From: Symsagittifera roscoffensis
Taxonomy: Eukaryota > Xenacoelomorpha > Acoela > Convolutidae
NCBI RefSeq assembly: GCF_963678635.1
Contig: NC_087062.1
Coordinates: 57,428,129-57,492,128 of the forward strand
Length of the DNA stretch: 64,000 bases
Direction of reading: 5' to 3'
In this document: piece by piece, positions 33,588 through 45,221 of the stretch
Layout: each line of letters starts with the position of its first letter
Position numbering within the stretch: the stretch's first letter is position 1
Translations under genes and position numbers: made by a program
Notes under the pieces: generated by a model
Database searches by the model: none
What the model saw: the letters and a program-made list of their open reading frames with translations, nothing else
Told to the model about the DNA's origin: nothing

Positions 33588-35838
33588 CTTTCAAGGCAGT
33601 TTTACGGTAACGGAGTGTTTGCAGAAAAAAAAACGATTTAGGTGTCGAATCAATCTTTCGCGCCGGTAACCACCTACAAAACAAAAAGTTAGCACCGACT
33701 CAAAACACAATTTTTAAACACAGGCGCAAAGCTGCAATTTAGCAAGCACAAGCAAATAAACTGCAACAAGTAGCACCACACGGGCTCAAGACTTGACAAA
33801 AGAAAAACATAAAACTACTGAAAAAATCTGCTGTGAAGATATCGAACTACAATTGTAGATTTTAAGTCAGATAAGCTAGCATGTGCACCATGGAACCTTA
33901 GTAATCTTTAAACACTAGCCAACAAAAGAACAGATACAATTATCTAATACTATGCAGCAAAAGTAAACCAGAAATAATACTTTTGCTGTAAAAGATTAAG
34001 TGTGCACTTTCATTGGCGACTTGGTTTGGAGAAAAATGAATCTCGTAATAAAAAATTCATCGCAAAAAAACTCTCTTCAGAATGTTATTAAAAACTGAAA
34101 TTTTATTAAGAACCAAGCACAAGAAACCATCATAAAAACATGTTCATTCTTACAAAATTAGAAAAAATTATAAAATGATTACGAAATCAAAAAAAAAAAA
34201 CAATTTCTAAATGAAAAATCTCAGAAAAAGCAGATAAAAATAGTTAAAATTTTCCCTGTATAATAGTTAAATCAGTTTTTAGGTATCATGATACTTCGAA
34301 GTATGAGTGTTTTGAATGACCGAAAAATCCAGTATTTTTTTTCAGGCTTAATTTAGGAAAATTCACACATGTTCGAAACAACGAAATGATTTCGTTTAAA
34401 GCAAGAAAAACTATGTAAAAAACTTGCAACCAATAATTACTCAGTAGTATCTTCTAAATTGACGAAGCTATAGCTTCCTTTTTTGAAATAAAACGTATTC
34501 TAGTCTTAAAAATGGGTAAATAGAGCTATGTAGTTAAGTTCATTCAATTTAATTCAATGACAAAAGTGCATAAAAAACCAAAAAAAGACGTTTAAATAAA
34601 CAAAGGTGTTTGAAAAACATCTTTCGTTCTCTAAGTTTTTGAGAAGGATTCAACCAGAAAGAAGCTTCTTTGATTTAGAAGGTGTATATATAGCTTCCAA
34701 CTCATGATTCAAAAAATAAAAAATTTCGAGTTAGATTTTGGTATTGAATAAATTAATAGTCATCCCATCTCAAATATACTCTTCGCTTCATTTTAAACAC
34801 AGGAAAAAAATACAGTGAAAACATATTTAAAACAACTGTGAAATCTAATCTTGGAAAGAAATAAGCGTCGCTGCACTTGGAACAGTTCTTAAAAGTCACT
34901 AGTCAGTTTGGATTGAATTATTATACTGGGTCAATGAATTCAGCTTTTACATGTGCGTCGCTTTTGAATGAAAAGAGACTGCTATTGATCCAATGAGGAC
35001 ACCGCAGCTTTTTTGTGAAATACAAAAAAGCAGAAACTGGAAGAAAACGGTTTGTTCCCCGTCTGAATAATTCTCAACTGGTCATTGAAATCCACAAACT
35101 AATTGAGCAAAAATTTCTAATCAGTTACTTTTTCAATGCAGATGAAGTGTGAGAAAATCTAGGTTTTTTTGGATGCGATAAAAAGTATTATGATTGATTT
35201 CTGGCATAACAATCAGTCTACTTTTGGGCCATATCTTCGCATTTGTAATTTGTCAGCATTTGAGTTTCGGTCCTGCATTCTGGCATATAAATAATGTTCA
35301 AAGTAAAAAAAAGTTTTAGGTCATTTTTCATAATAGTTTAGCAATTGATACCAGTTTTGGATTTGAGATAGTTTGAGGCTTTTATATGATATAGTTTTTT
35401 TTGGATAATTTGCCTTTCGAGGTGGGTTTAAAAACAAAATTGAACAGATCAGCAAACTTTGAGACAATCACTGAATAAAATAGGCGTATTGCCGCTTTCA
35501 AATTGAATGAATCAAGTGAGTTAATTTGCAGCCGTTTCAACTCTCGTACACTTTCCAATATGATTTTTTCAGAGGCTTCTTGATTTAGAACCAATTATTC
35601 AAATTTTTGAATACCGCAAGGGTAATTAAGCTTTGATCATCCTTGATTCTATTTCTAGCACGATCCGTTTTTGTGTACCAAAACTTCAGATAACTTATTC
35701 AGAGAAAAGATTTAAAATAAATTTTATTCAAAATTTTATAAGGAAGCCGTACTAAAAATATTTATAATACGTATTCCGATGCTGATACAGTTGATAAAAG
35801 CTGTGATTATTACTTTTCTGTCCTTTGGCAAGTCCAGT
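33588..35838. other. no gene seen
   Basis: AT-rich. 33718-33775 (ACACAGGCGCAAAGCTGCAA) resembles a worn SINE tail. No convincing exon. The region just below 35838 is the 3' flank of the cystatin gene, with TTTATT (AATAAA on minus) near 35725. Confidence 0.4.
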
Positions 35839-36758
35839 TTAAAAATAAACTATATCGTCCTCTTTGCTCTTGTCCTCCTGCAGGCTGGCAAGTGATGGTT
35901 CTTTGCCTGTGTGAGGCAATGGCTTGTAAACTCTCAAATGTAGATAGCTGTCACTTCCAATCGATACCTAAAACAAAAGAGAACCCGTTACGTTAGCAAA
36001 CGTTTTTCAAAATGGAAAAAAAATTAAAGAATTTATCTTCAGTAAATAGTTCAAAAATGAGAGGTAGATAGGCGAACTGCTCCCCACTATTGTTCCGTTC
36101 ACTGTTTTCGGGTGTGTTTTACTTGTTCAAACACTTTTTTTACCCAAAAAAAAACAATCTTCAGAACGGGTTGAGTGATAAATCATCTTTAATCCTTTTC
36201 AGTCGTGATGCGAAGAAATCTAGAAAATTTTCTTAATGTCGGCAAAAATCGGTTAAAAAATTTCGAAATTATTAGAAAATATTGATTTGAATTATAATAA
36301 TTATAATAATTTTCTGATAATAAGCCAAATTAATTTTTTTCTTGCAATTTCTTAGAAAAAATCAGGATTACTGCGTATCAGCCCTTTTTTGGAGACAACA
36401 ATATTTAAGCACCCATCGCCGACGCAGAGTCCATTTTAGCTGTTATTTCAAATAGCAGCGCACTTCTCAGACAAAATTTCTAACTTGCCTTCAAGAAATA
36501 ATTCTTTCCAGCCACCAATTGAGTTTTGTATGTTTCCACGTTGAAAATTGGGTAAGTCTGTCCTGTCTTTTCCTCGACCTGAGTCTTGACTAGATCCGCC
36601 ACCTCTTGTGCTTCTGGGTCTCCTATCTTCACTTCACTTGTACCCCCAGTCATCACCATTTCTGCAGATTTCACAGCGAGTAGTGCCAATAAGACACAAT
36701 TGAACAGAAATAAGTTGCTAGTACGTGGGCCACCAAGAACCAACTTTATAAAGTTCAT
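35839..36758 (-). CDS. stefin/cystatin-type cysteine protease inhibitor with N-terminal leader, 2 exons
   Basis: Inhibitor of papain-like cysteine proteases (cathepsins). Exon 1 is 36758-36489 and exon 2 is 35967-35839: 132 residues. An N-terminal hydrophobic stretch (NLFLFNCVLLALLAVKSAE) looks like a signal peptide or anchor. Then MTGG supplies the N-terminal glycine of the inhibitory wedge, QLVAG is the QxVxG loop, and the exon junction gives NYFLK-VSIGSDSYLHLRVY. LPHTGK is the second hairpin loop in its stefin form (LPH rather than cystatin PW), and the C-terminus ends DDIVYF, like DELTYF of stefins. No disulfide pattern of type-2 cystatins is seen. The 521-base intron starts GCAAGT and ends AG; the nearby GT would shift the frame, so a GC-AG intron is required. 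A leader on a stefin-like fold is unusual because vertebrate stefins are cytosolic. Family assignment is firm; secretion is inferred. Confidence 0.93.
36085..36215. repeat. dispersed repeat R in the cystatin intron
   Basis: GGGTTGAGTGATAAATCATC...CAGTCGTGATGCGAA matches 50098-50290 (inside the IRG intron) and 55410-55570. The family is unclassified. Confidence 0.6.
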
Positions 36759-36999
36759 CTGGAATAGTCAATGCAAACTGTTTAACTCGATGCGAAAATA
36801 GAAACATGAGACATTCAAACAAAGGTTTTCGTCTTTAGTTGTTTCGCAATGTTTACATTGGTGATCTTTTGTACAAACAATGCGCCTATCTGGTGAACTT
36901 TTAAAAGTGTCATGAATTTAATCGTGAGTTTGAATTATGTAACGGATCGAAGTTACTGAGAATGAATTTGAATGGTGGAATGGTGAATTACCATAGGTC

Positions 37000-37340
37000 C
37001 CAATATTCAGTGCTCCCAAAATAAAAAAAAATCTGTCGCAAAACTCCTAAAATCTATCGTTTTGAATTCTGATTGGTTGAAATTTGAGCCTAAGAATTTA
37101 TGTATTGATCGTTTACTGTTCAAGCAGCATAAAATCAAGCTGCAGAATAGTGACCGCAGCAGCCGCACCAACGTGTTGCGAGCTTGCCAACAGAGGGTAG
37201 GACTCTATACGAAATTTACAGCCGGCGACCTTATAACGCTAATTGAATCTTTTGACCAATTGAAAAGATTTGGGACTTATGCGAGGTTTTTTTATTCTAG
37301 GACCTATGGGACTGATTTTTCATTTTGGGACCTGAATACG
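37000..37340. mobile_element. fold-back element
   Basis: ATTCAGTGCTCCCAAAAT near 37005 and ATTTTGGGACCTGAAT near 37330 are inverted partners; CATAGGTCCC and GGACCTATGGG pair as well. Non-coding. It abuts the MITE at 37345. Confidence 0.65.
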
Positions 37341-37344
37341 CACC

Positions 37345-37728
37345 GGTGGAATCGCTCATACGCGAAGGATCGAATGCGCGAAAATAAAAATCAGCCAATC
37401 AGATTTCAGTAATTTAAAATTTGGAAAGAAAGCGTGAAAATCTGAAGGAAAGTAAACATTTCCAGGGACTTAAGATTGATATTGGCCGAAAATAAAACGG
37501 CTGAAATATGCAAAATTTTCAAATTGTCACTGACAGCCGCCGAATTGAAACAAATTTTTATATTTCAAGGATTTCGTTATCAAAGATGCAAAATATTGTT
37601 TCATTTAATTCATTTTAATTGTAAGGCAATTGATTTTTTTTTAAAATTGACTTTCGGCTAATTTGTTTTCGGTCCTTCGCCCACAGGTTTTTCGCCCAAT
37701 CGGTCCTTCACGCATGAGAATAGCCACC
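37345..37728. mobile_element. MITE with GGTGG ends, copy 2
   Basis: Ends GGTGGAATCGCTCATACGCG and CGCATGAGAATAGCCACC, with the ATCGAATGCGCGAAAATAAA interior nearly identical to the copy at 61581-61951. No 9-base duplication is recognisable here, so a flank has probably been lost to recombination. Confidence 0.85.
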
Positions 37729-37765
37729 ACTTTGAATAGTTGGCTTTCAGGATGTTAGTTTAAAT

Positions 37766-39165
37766 GGTTACGTAGCAGTAAGCAGACAGCCAGGTATTCA
37801 TACTCGTCAGTAAACAGACAAATACTATATGACCAATCAGAATCGACATAAAAAAGCAAGCGCACGAAACAAAGAAATATTAACTAGCGTGTAACGCACC
37901 TCCGGTGCAACGAACTTCTAACAACTCATAAAAAACCTAAAATTTTGGAAATAAAATCTGCATCCTTTGAAAGAACTCTGACAGTACCCAATTACAGGGT
38001 TGGTAATATCAAATTTTGTAAGGTTTTTTACTCAACTTTTTTATAAATCAAATTTTGAAAAAAACCATAAAAATTTGTGACGTTTTTTACATCTAAGTTC
38101 TTGAAAAAAATTTAAAATGAATTAAGAAACGTCACATCTCGGAAACTAAAGGCAATTGAGCAGTCGCATTTAGATGCAAGCTTTACAACTCCTGAGAGTA
38201 CTCTTACAGTACCCAACTACAGCGCTGGGAATTTCAAACATTGAAAAACTTAAATTTTCTACTTTTTTTGAAGAAGCCATAAAAGACGGCATATCTCGAA
38301 AACTACCAAGATTTGAGCAATCACATTTGAAGACAAAAATTGCAAGCCCTGATAGTACTCTGACAACCCCCAACTATAGTTAGGAATTTAAAATTTAAAA
38401 AAAATTAAGTTTTCTGAACATTTTTGAAAAATCATAAAAAGCGTCATATCTGGAAAACTACAAAAATTTGAGCAGTCAAATTTGGAGGCAAGATTAGCAA
38501 TCCTTGAAAGAACTTTGAGAGCACCCAACTACAGGATTGTAAAATATTTTGTAAATTGAATTTTCTGAAAAATTAAAAAGAAATCTTAAAACACGCACGT
38601 CATATCTCGAAAAACTACAAGAATTTGAGCAGTCATATTTCGTGGAAAGGTGGGCAATTCTTGAGAGTGCTATGACAGCACCCAACTACGGGCTTGGGAA
38701 TTTCAAGTTTTTGTAAATTTTTTGTAATTTGAGTTCGAAATTTGTTTGAAAAAATCACAACAATCGTCGTATCTCGTACACTAAAAGGATTTGGGCAATC
38801 ATTAATGGAGGCCAAATAGGCAACCCCTGGTTGAATTCTGACAGCATCCCACCATTGATTTGCTTATTTTATACTTGGTGAACTTACCACTGAGTTCAAA
38901 CGGGAAAAGCCAAAAAAAAACTTTAAGCATTACAATATACGATATAGCTTAATCGTGAATTCTTTCGTTAAATATGCAAAATTAATACGTTAAAAAGCAT
39001 AAACGTGGCGAGATAGAGAATCCACATTTAGATATAATAGATAAATCTTGCAAACGTGTGTCTTCCTAGTCTCAATTATGATTGATAATATAGTATTTGC
39101 AACCTAGTGACGAGTATGAATACACGGTTGTCTACTTACAGAGGCGGCGTGTCACGGAACCGAAT
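37766..39165. mobile_element. palindromic element split by a Helitron
   Basis: The left arm (37766-37883) contains TATTCATACTCGTCAGTAAA and CAAATACTATATGACCAATC. The right arm (39042-39165) carries their complements (TGACGAGTATGAATACACGG, ATTGATAATATAGTATTTG). Removing 37884-39041 restores a continuous palindrome. A relative lies at 60905-61165. Confidence 0.8.
37884..39041 (-). mobile_element. non-autonomous Helitron carrying an internal satellite, copy B
   Basis: Minus strand: 5' end TCTATTATATCTAAATGTGG, 3' end hairpin GCACC-GGA-GGTGC followed by GTTACACG and CTAG. It lies between host A and T, with no target duplication, as Helitrons insert. The interior is about six units of a ~155-base repeat (ACGTCATATCTCGAAAACTA, GAGCAGTCACATTTGGAG and GACAGCACCCAACTACAGG-type blocks). 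No Rep/helicase. All open frames inside are repeat translations. It is inserted in the palindromic element at 37766-39165. Confidence 0.92.
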
Positions 39166-39286
39166 ACCTGGATAGCCAGAAAACAATTTCGTTCCCGGAT
39201 AGCCGAAAAACAAATTCGTTACCGGATAGCTGAAAAATAATTTCGTTCCCGGATAGCCGAGTTTTTTTTGCTCCCCGTATAGCCTT
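39160..39286. repeat. minisatellite, ~28-base unit
   Basis: Four to five copies of CGGATAGCCGAAAAACAAT followed by TTCGTTCC. Non-coding, directly after the split palindromic element. Confidence 0.9.
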
Positions 39287-39373
39287 TGAATATTACAAGA
39301 CCCAATTTACATACTATTATATATAACTGACAAATACTAATCAACGCGATTTTTTTCTCATTGTTTTCTTAAT

Positions 39374-39675
39374 TGGGGCATTCCCTCCCACCCCATTTAC
39401 CCCATACTTAGTACCACCATTCTTCCTTCCCTTCCTCTCATTTATCCCCCTCCTTTCAAAAATTACCCCATCACAAATTAACTCCAGGCAAACAAACATT
39501 TCAGGACCCCCGAACTTGCCATGTAATTTAATTGTTGGGTTTGAGAAGGTGGTAATGCCTCAGACCCCGCACGCGCCCACCTCAACACATCCCTGTTTGA
39601 AGAATGGGGTAATTTGGATGGGGTAATTTGGGGCTTGGGGAGTGTACTTGAAGGGAAGGACGGGGGAGTGTGAGT
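39374..39675. mobile_element. C-rich/G-rich fold-back element, copy 3
   Basis: Left arm GGGGCATTCCCTCCCACCCC and ATTTACCCCATAC; right arm GGGGTAATTTGGATGGGGTA and GGGGCTTGGGGAG. Same design as 6313 and 8733. Confidence 0.6.
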
Positions 39676-40262
39676 GTGATTACAATGACAATTTTTTGAC
39701 AATGAAAATAGATTATTAACATTTTAATGGTAAAAGAAGTCAGGCGGTAAAAAATAGCCAGACTTTTGTTTTTCACTAACTCAATGAGAGTAAACGTATA
39801 AGTCGATCAAATCTGTTCAATTTGTTCGGAATTTTGTTAGCTAACAGGCTGCAAATGTGAGGCATTTTTCGTCCAATCAAAATGAGTCTCAATTTAGTGA
39901 CGAATTCTCTGGATTAAATTAGTTAAAACCGGAGGTATTTAGTTTTACGGCTCTCCGTGAATGCGGCTCTATGGATACGCACCCTTATAGACCTCACTTC
40001 AGTTTAAATATATCATGTGTAACCAACTTGTCAGCCATCTAAACATGATGATGATCTAGCTTTAGTTATGCAACCGATAACAATATACTAGATGTGATCT
40101 TAGCTTTGTATGGTTTATTTAATGTTTTTCAACGTATGAAATAACAAAAGGGGTTTCAATCGCAGCCATGTCTGGAGTTCTATTTGTAGAATAATTAGTT
40201 CTGAACCAAGCTTGAACTGCACAGAATCAAAACAAGACACCTAGTGCAAATTCACAGATTAC

Positions 40263-40875
40263 ACAGGCGAAGTGGGGCTTCGAATCGTGTGCGATACAAG
40301 GCAAGCGTCGCATTGCAAGCTAGTAAATACAAAATGAGATGGTAAAAGATAAGTCGAAAAAACAACTGAAAACTGGATAAAAAATAGAAACAATGAAAAA
40401 TTTAATTAAAAAACAGTATTAAATCGAGCTACCACTAAGCCGAAAAAAAACGTGACTAGAAGCCCATTGAGCCGAAAACCAAAAAAATGCCATAACAAAT
40501 TGCTTCCAAAAATTTTTGCCCTTCAAAGGACCCAAAAAATAAGACAGACGACATAACCTACAAAAAAAATATTTAGACCGAATGGAACTTTTAAGCGAAA
40601 AAAGGAAAACATACTATCAAGATTAGTAAATTTACAAATTAGTGTATCAAATCAACAAAATGAAAACTGCTTACAGCACAAAGAAAAACTGTGATAAGAC
40701 AAAGCCGACAAAGCATAAGTGGACAAACAAAAGTCCGACGATTCAATTTTTTCCGGAATTTTTTTTTCAATTTCATACGTGCTGAAAAAAATAAGTTCCG
40801 GCCACGACTCAAAACCCAAGACATTAAGTGCAAAGTCAACCACGTTACCTCTAGACTAAATGGAAGGAACATTCA
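40263..40875 (-). mobile_element. long tRNA-SINE, copy S2 (best preserved)
   Basis: Minus strand, 5' to 3': the tRNA-derived head has the A-box-like TAGTCTAGAGG and the B-box-like GGTTTTGAGTC. Next come a T-rich linker, GTCGGACTTTTGTTTGTCC, ...GTCGGCTTTGTC, a variable body, and a 3' terminus with TTGTATCGCA and a hairpin (CGAAGCCCCACTTCG). About 610 bases with no ORF. The head is that of an RNA polymerase III-driven SINE. Confidence 0.82.
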
Positions 40876-41981
40876 AGTCGTTAAATTTCAAAAATAAAGC
40901 AACTTCAAGCTCTTACAGCTTTGTTAGAAAAGTTGTTCAAGGGAAAAAGTATAGTTTCCGATTGTGACACTTGCTGTCAAACGTGTAGTTAGAATCACAG
41001 TCACTTTACGCAAAAAAGTTTCCTTGAGTAATTATTATAGCATAAAAATATATGAAAGACTCATCTCACTCTTCACTATTGTTCTATAAAGATGATTGTT
41101 GTAAAAAGACAAAAACCATTTTCTTTATCCTGTTAAAGCCATTTCACTCGTGATTGGTATTCCAAAAATATATTTCATACAGTGTCTCTAAGGTCTGGGT
41201 TTTGGTGCTTGTCAGAATAATTAGCAAGGTGGAATGGATGAGAGAATGAACTCGTTATTGCAAATTTTACGTTATTTTAGCAGCTGATTTTTTTGACTCA
41301 CTCCACTCTCACTAACTTTGAAAAAATGGGGAAATATAGGTTACTCAGCATAGATTTGAGTAGTCGGAACATTCTGTGCAACTTTCACATCTGGTGGTGC
41401 CAAACATTAGAAACAGTTTTTCGACAGAGGGAAAGCAGAGCTTCGGACCACTCACGTCACAGAAATAAGCATACCAGTCCTAAAAACTAAAAAAAGCCAA
41501 TAGACTATTGACATCACTGACTATGTAAAAATGAAACCACAAAATAAAGCCAATAGACATTAGTTCAAAAAGTGCCAATGCACTCAATTGTGAAATCCGA
41601 AGAAAAGGAAAAAATTTTAATTTAAAGCTCTTTAAATTTTAAGATATTTATTAATTGACACTTATTTATAAAAAAACTGCGCAATTATGAAAAACGAAAA
41701 TCAATATTTGAGCGTGAACCAAACAAAACAGTCGATCTAATAAGTGATAAATCGCTTCGGTTGCTGAAAAGGGTGGTAAATGCCCTTGAAAATACGCTAC
41801 TTTCAAAAGGATACAACTACAACAAAATAGCAACCAGCAGTTCTTTTGTTTCAACCAACTAGATGAATTAATTCGGTATTCGTATGTTCCTTTTAATGCA
41901 ACATCAGGTATCACAAGCCGTAAAACGTTGATTGATAATTTTCTAGTCCTTTCTGCCGCGATTAAAGATACAAGACTTTGT
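40876..41981. other. no gene seen; one Helentron-like tail
   Basis: Contains GTCGGAACATTCTGTGCAAC at 41363, the 3' signature of the Helentron-like family with the variant hairpin also seen at 56523. The rest is AT-rich and unassigned. Confidence 0.45.
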
Positions 41982-42091
41982 AGTTAGAACATAGTTGAAA
42001 AATGGCCGAGGGAAAAAGAGCCCGGCCTGAGGACACGAAGTGCCCGAGTGCGGCTCTTTTGCCCGAGGCCATCTTCAACTATGTTCTAACT
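41982..42091. repeat. 110-base near-perfect hairpin
   Basis: Arms 41982-42022 and 42052-42091 are inverted copies over about 40 bases (ATGGCCGAGGGAAAAAGAGC / GGCTCTTTTGCCCGAGGCCA) with a 29-base loop. The arms are GC-rich relative to the surroundings. The 128-codon frame starting at 42002 begins inside this hairpin and is not supported. Confidence 0.85.
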
Positions 42092-42290
42092 GTTGAAGAG
42101 TATATTTTCGCTCTTTCTGAGGAAAAGATGCCAGAAAATTGTGAAAGGGCCCGGAAAAATGCGCAAAACTATGCAAATGATTTCTTTTTTCATTCATGCG
42201 TTCTAATATTTCAATTTTCATTCATGCCTTGTCGTGAAAGAACATATGTGAAAGAGCAAAAACATACTCTTCCTGTCAAAATTCGGAATG
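42092..42290. repeat. second inverted repeat beside the hairpin
   Basis: GAAGAGTATATTTTCGCTCT near 42095 pairs with AGAGCAAAAACATACTCTTC near 42256. With the preceding hairpin it forms a compound palindromic element. Confidence 0.65.
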
Positions 42291-42533
42291 CACTTTTGGT
42301 TTTGAGAAAAAACGGTCGCATAATTTTTGCTTTTCAGACAAATTTCGAGTCATTTTTATCGGAAATTGTTTTTGAAGAAAACACTTAAATTAATCTAGCC
42401 ATTTAATTTAACCTTTATTTCAGCCATTATAACTTCTTTATAGAAAACTTTGCCAAAACGAGTATACTTAGAGCTACATGTGCTATTTACACAGATAACT
42501 CTTTACACAGAATTACATTCGTTTGATTAGTAA

Positions 42534-42821
42534 ACTGCATTCATCGACTCTTAAAGCTGTTTTTCATTCTGAGACTGTTGGAAGATATTTTGGTATCATA
42601 TAGATTAAGATCTATAGGCAAATCTACACGGATCATGTGATAATGATTCTTTGAAATTGCAGATTTTGGCCAATAATAATTCGTCTAGTTTTCAAATAAA
42701 ATAATTGACGCTAATCCACACATTATCTTATTCCGGAAAAAAAATCGCAAGCGTAATAATGCTTCTAAATTTCTTAACAGCCTCAGAATGAAAAACAGCT
42801 TTAAGAGACGATAAATACAGT
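42534..42821. mobile_element. 288-base MITE-like inverted-repeat element
   Basis: 47-base terminal inverted repeats: ACTGCATTCATCGACTCTTA on the left, and on the right the complement ACTGTATTTATCGTCTCTTA. Interior AT-rich, non-coding. No convincing target duplication. Confidence 0.8.
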
Positions 42822-44281
42822 GAAGACTCTTATAAATGTCGTGATGATTTTTTGTTTTTTTTTCAGGGAAAAGTTGTAAAATTTATTCACTCTTAAAATT
42901 ACGACATGGGTTTGAATCGTGATTTTCTTAAGTACAGTTCATTTTCTTCATGAAAAGGAATAGTTACTCCACTATCAAGCAGTAAAAGTTGAAAGATCAC
43001 AAAGAACGTGATCGATTTCAATTTCTAAAGTGGATTTTATTGTTCAGACTTCCCAGCGGAACAAAGACTTTACCTATTGATCCAGTCTTCTCAAATTGAA
43101 TTGAATTTATAACTAAAATATCAATCATAAATTGTTCTTAAAATTCCAAGAGCTTTGAGGCCATATATGTTTACTTTGAAATTCGAAAGATGAAGTTGTG
43201 TCCAAAAACAAGTCAGCTTTTTTTCTGTTTCCTTGCGTTCATTATTTTTTTTGAAATATCTGTTGGCTATGTTTGGTAGAATATAGGGCAATCGATTTAT
43301 GTCAGCGTTTTGTGGTGGAACAAATATATAAACAAGAACGCCCATATTTGCTAGACTTTCCCATTGCTTGTGAATAAAAATTTCTTGCTTTTACCGTGCG
43401 CTGCCTTCAAGGAAATTTCTACAAAATTTATAATTTGAAGATCTAGAATTTCAATCAGCGAGAGATTGAGAATTTTAATAAATGACTGGTCTACGGGAAA
43501 GTGGACTGCTGGTAAAAACTTTTAGAAATTTCACCGTTATTTTTAGGTCGACCATATAGATTTTCTGAGCTCCACCAGCCAGCCAAAAACCCTACTTCGA
43601 CGCGCACGAAAAAAGTAAAACGAATCAGAAACGAAGTTTTCGGGCACATTTTGGAAAGTTTTGAGAAACAAAATTGCTCCCTGTTTATCTCAAAAATCAT
43701 TGCATTAAATTAGGTAAAATAATCAGCCTCAACCAGCTCGTATGGAACACAGATAACATTTCTAGTGCTAAACGAAGGCATTGTTAAACATCTCAAAATC
43801 ATTCAGGACCACTGTGCCCAATAAAAACTAGTATGAATGTTTCCTTAAGTTATATTCGAAGCTTCATTCCAATTTACTTTATACTCCTAAAACAAAAACC
43901 AATGTACCGATCAAGAGTTTTATCACGAGATGAATGCCGAGCTACAACAAGAGCGGAGGGAAACATTTCCATCGATTTTAGATACAAAATCACAATATAT
44001 CATCCGGAGAACCTATAAATCACGTAGTACTAAATCAAATAAAAATATTGCCTACCGTCGAGTTCGAAAAATAAGTTATTTCAAGCAATTGTCGAAAGCC
44101 TTCAAGCCAAAAAAATCTCAATAGCTAAGCAAGTATGTTTTCGGGCACAAATCAGATGAAAGCCTGGTTCTCACTTCATTGGGTTCGGCCAGCATGACTA
44201 ATGCGGTTATGGGGTGCCATTACGGCATACAACTATACACTTAAGTGGTTCCGACTCTAGCATATGGAAAGCAGTCCTGCA
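42822..44281. other. no gene seen
   Basis: AT-rich. The region near 43500-43690 (ATTTTTAGGTCGACCATATA, TTCGGGCACATTTTGGAAAG) resembles hAT MITE interior sequence and may be a worn copy. No coding frame supported. Confidence 0.4.
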
Positions 44282-45221
44282 CTGACAAAAATGCATTGAG
44301 ATCGAGTTTGGTATAAAAAACGTGTGGATTAAATTGAGATACTTCCTTTAAGTTTAAAAAAAGTGGGTAGATTAAATTTTTTCTAAAAAATAAAACTGCT
44401 TTGGATCAATTTCAAATGGATTTAAGCTGATTTTAAATACAAGAAAAAAAAAGATGCAAATCGATTTTAGATCAACTTAAACTTATTGATTTTCAGTCTT
44501 GAAATGGTTTGTTTTAGAGGGAATTAAAACGGATTAAAATCTGATTCATATCGACCATTTTCTTCATTTGTTACACATTTTTTTGCTCAAAATCTGTTTT
44601 ACATTAATGATTTTCTATGCTTTCTTTGCATAATTGTGAGCTCAAAACCTGATTTATATCGAACATTCTCTTGATTTGTTACATAGGTTATTGCTTAAAA
44701 TCCGATTTGCATTGATGAGTTTTACGATTTCATTTCATATTTTGACCTCAAAATCTGATTTACGTCAATATATAATTGATTTGACGCTCAAAATCTGATT
44801 TTTATCGACCATAAAAATGCTTTCAATGTACAGGTTTTGCTAAATTGGAACGTGTGTTTTCCTTAAGAAGCGAGAATAAATTATCATATATTTTGAATAG
44901 CATGTTTTTACACTTTGTTGCAAAAAACCGATTGAAATCAATTTGGAATGGATTTTTAAACGCTAAAATTGATTTGCTCAGGGGTCTCTTAAAAGTTATT
45001 TAAATGGATCTTAGAAGAATTCGGATGAATTTTAGTCCATATGAAAATTCATCCAAATCAATTTCAAGACACTTAAAGCGATCCCAAAATTTTCCGGAAA
45101 AACTGATTAAAATCAATCTAAAATCCATTTCAGCTCCTCAAATGAACATGCTTAATCGATTTCGATTGATTTAAAATCGAATTAAATTCGATTTAACTCA
45201 ACCCCAAACCATTTTTGTCAG
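44282..45221. mobile_element. 940-base TA-flanked inverted-repeat element with internal CAAAATCTGATTT repeats
   Basis: Left end CTGACAAAAATGCATTGAG and right end CCATTTTTGTCAG are inverted copies. TA follows on the right and CA (possibly mutated TA) precedes on the left, suggesting a Tc1/mariner-type MITE. The interior has at least five degenerate copies of CTCAAAATCTGATTTATATC and many ATCGATTT/AAATCGAT words. Non-coding. Confidence 0.75.

Noticed and set aside
38170-38815. Several frames of 60-69 codons
   Set aside because: They fall in the Helitron satellite and repeat with its period.
42002-42388. 128-codon frame beginning MAEGKRARPED
   Set aside because: It begins inside a near-perfect hairpin and crosses a second inverted repeat; the apparent protein is a by-product of palindromic DNA.
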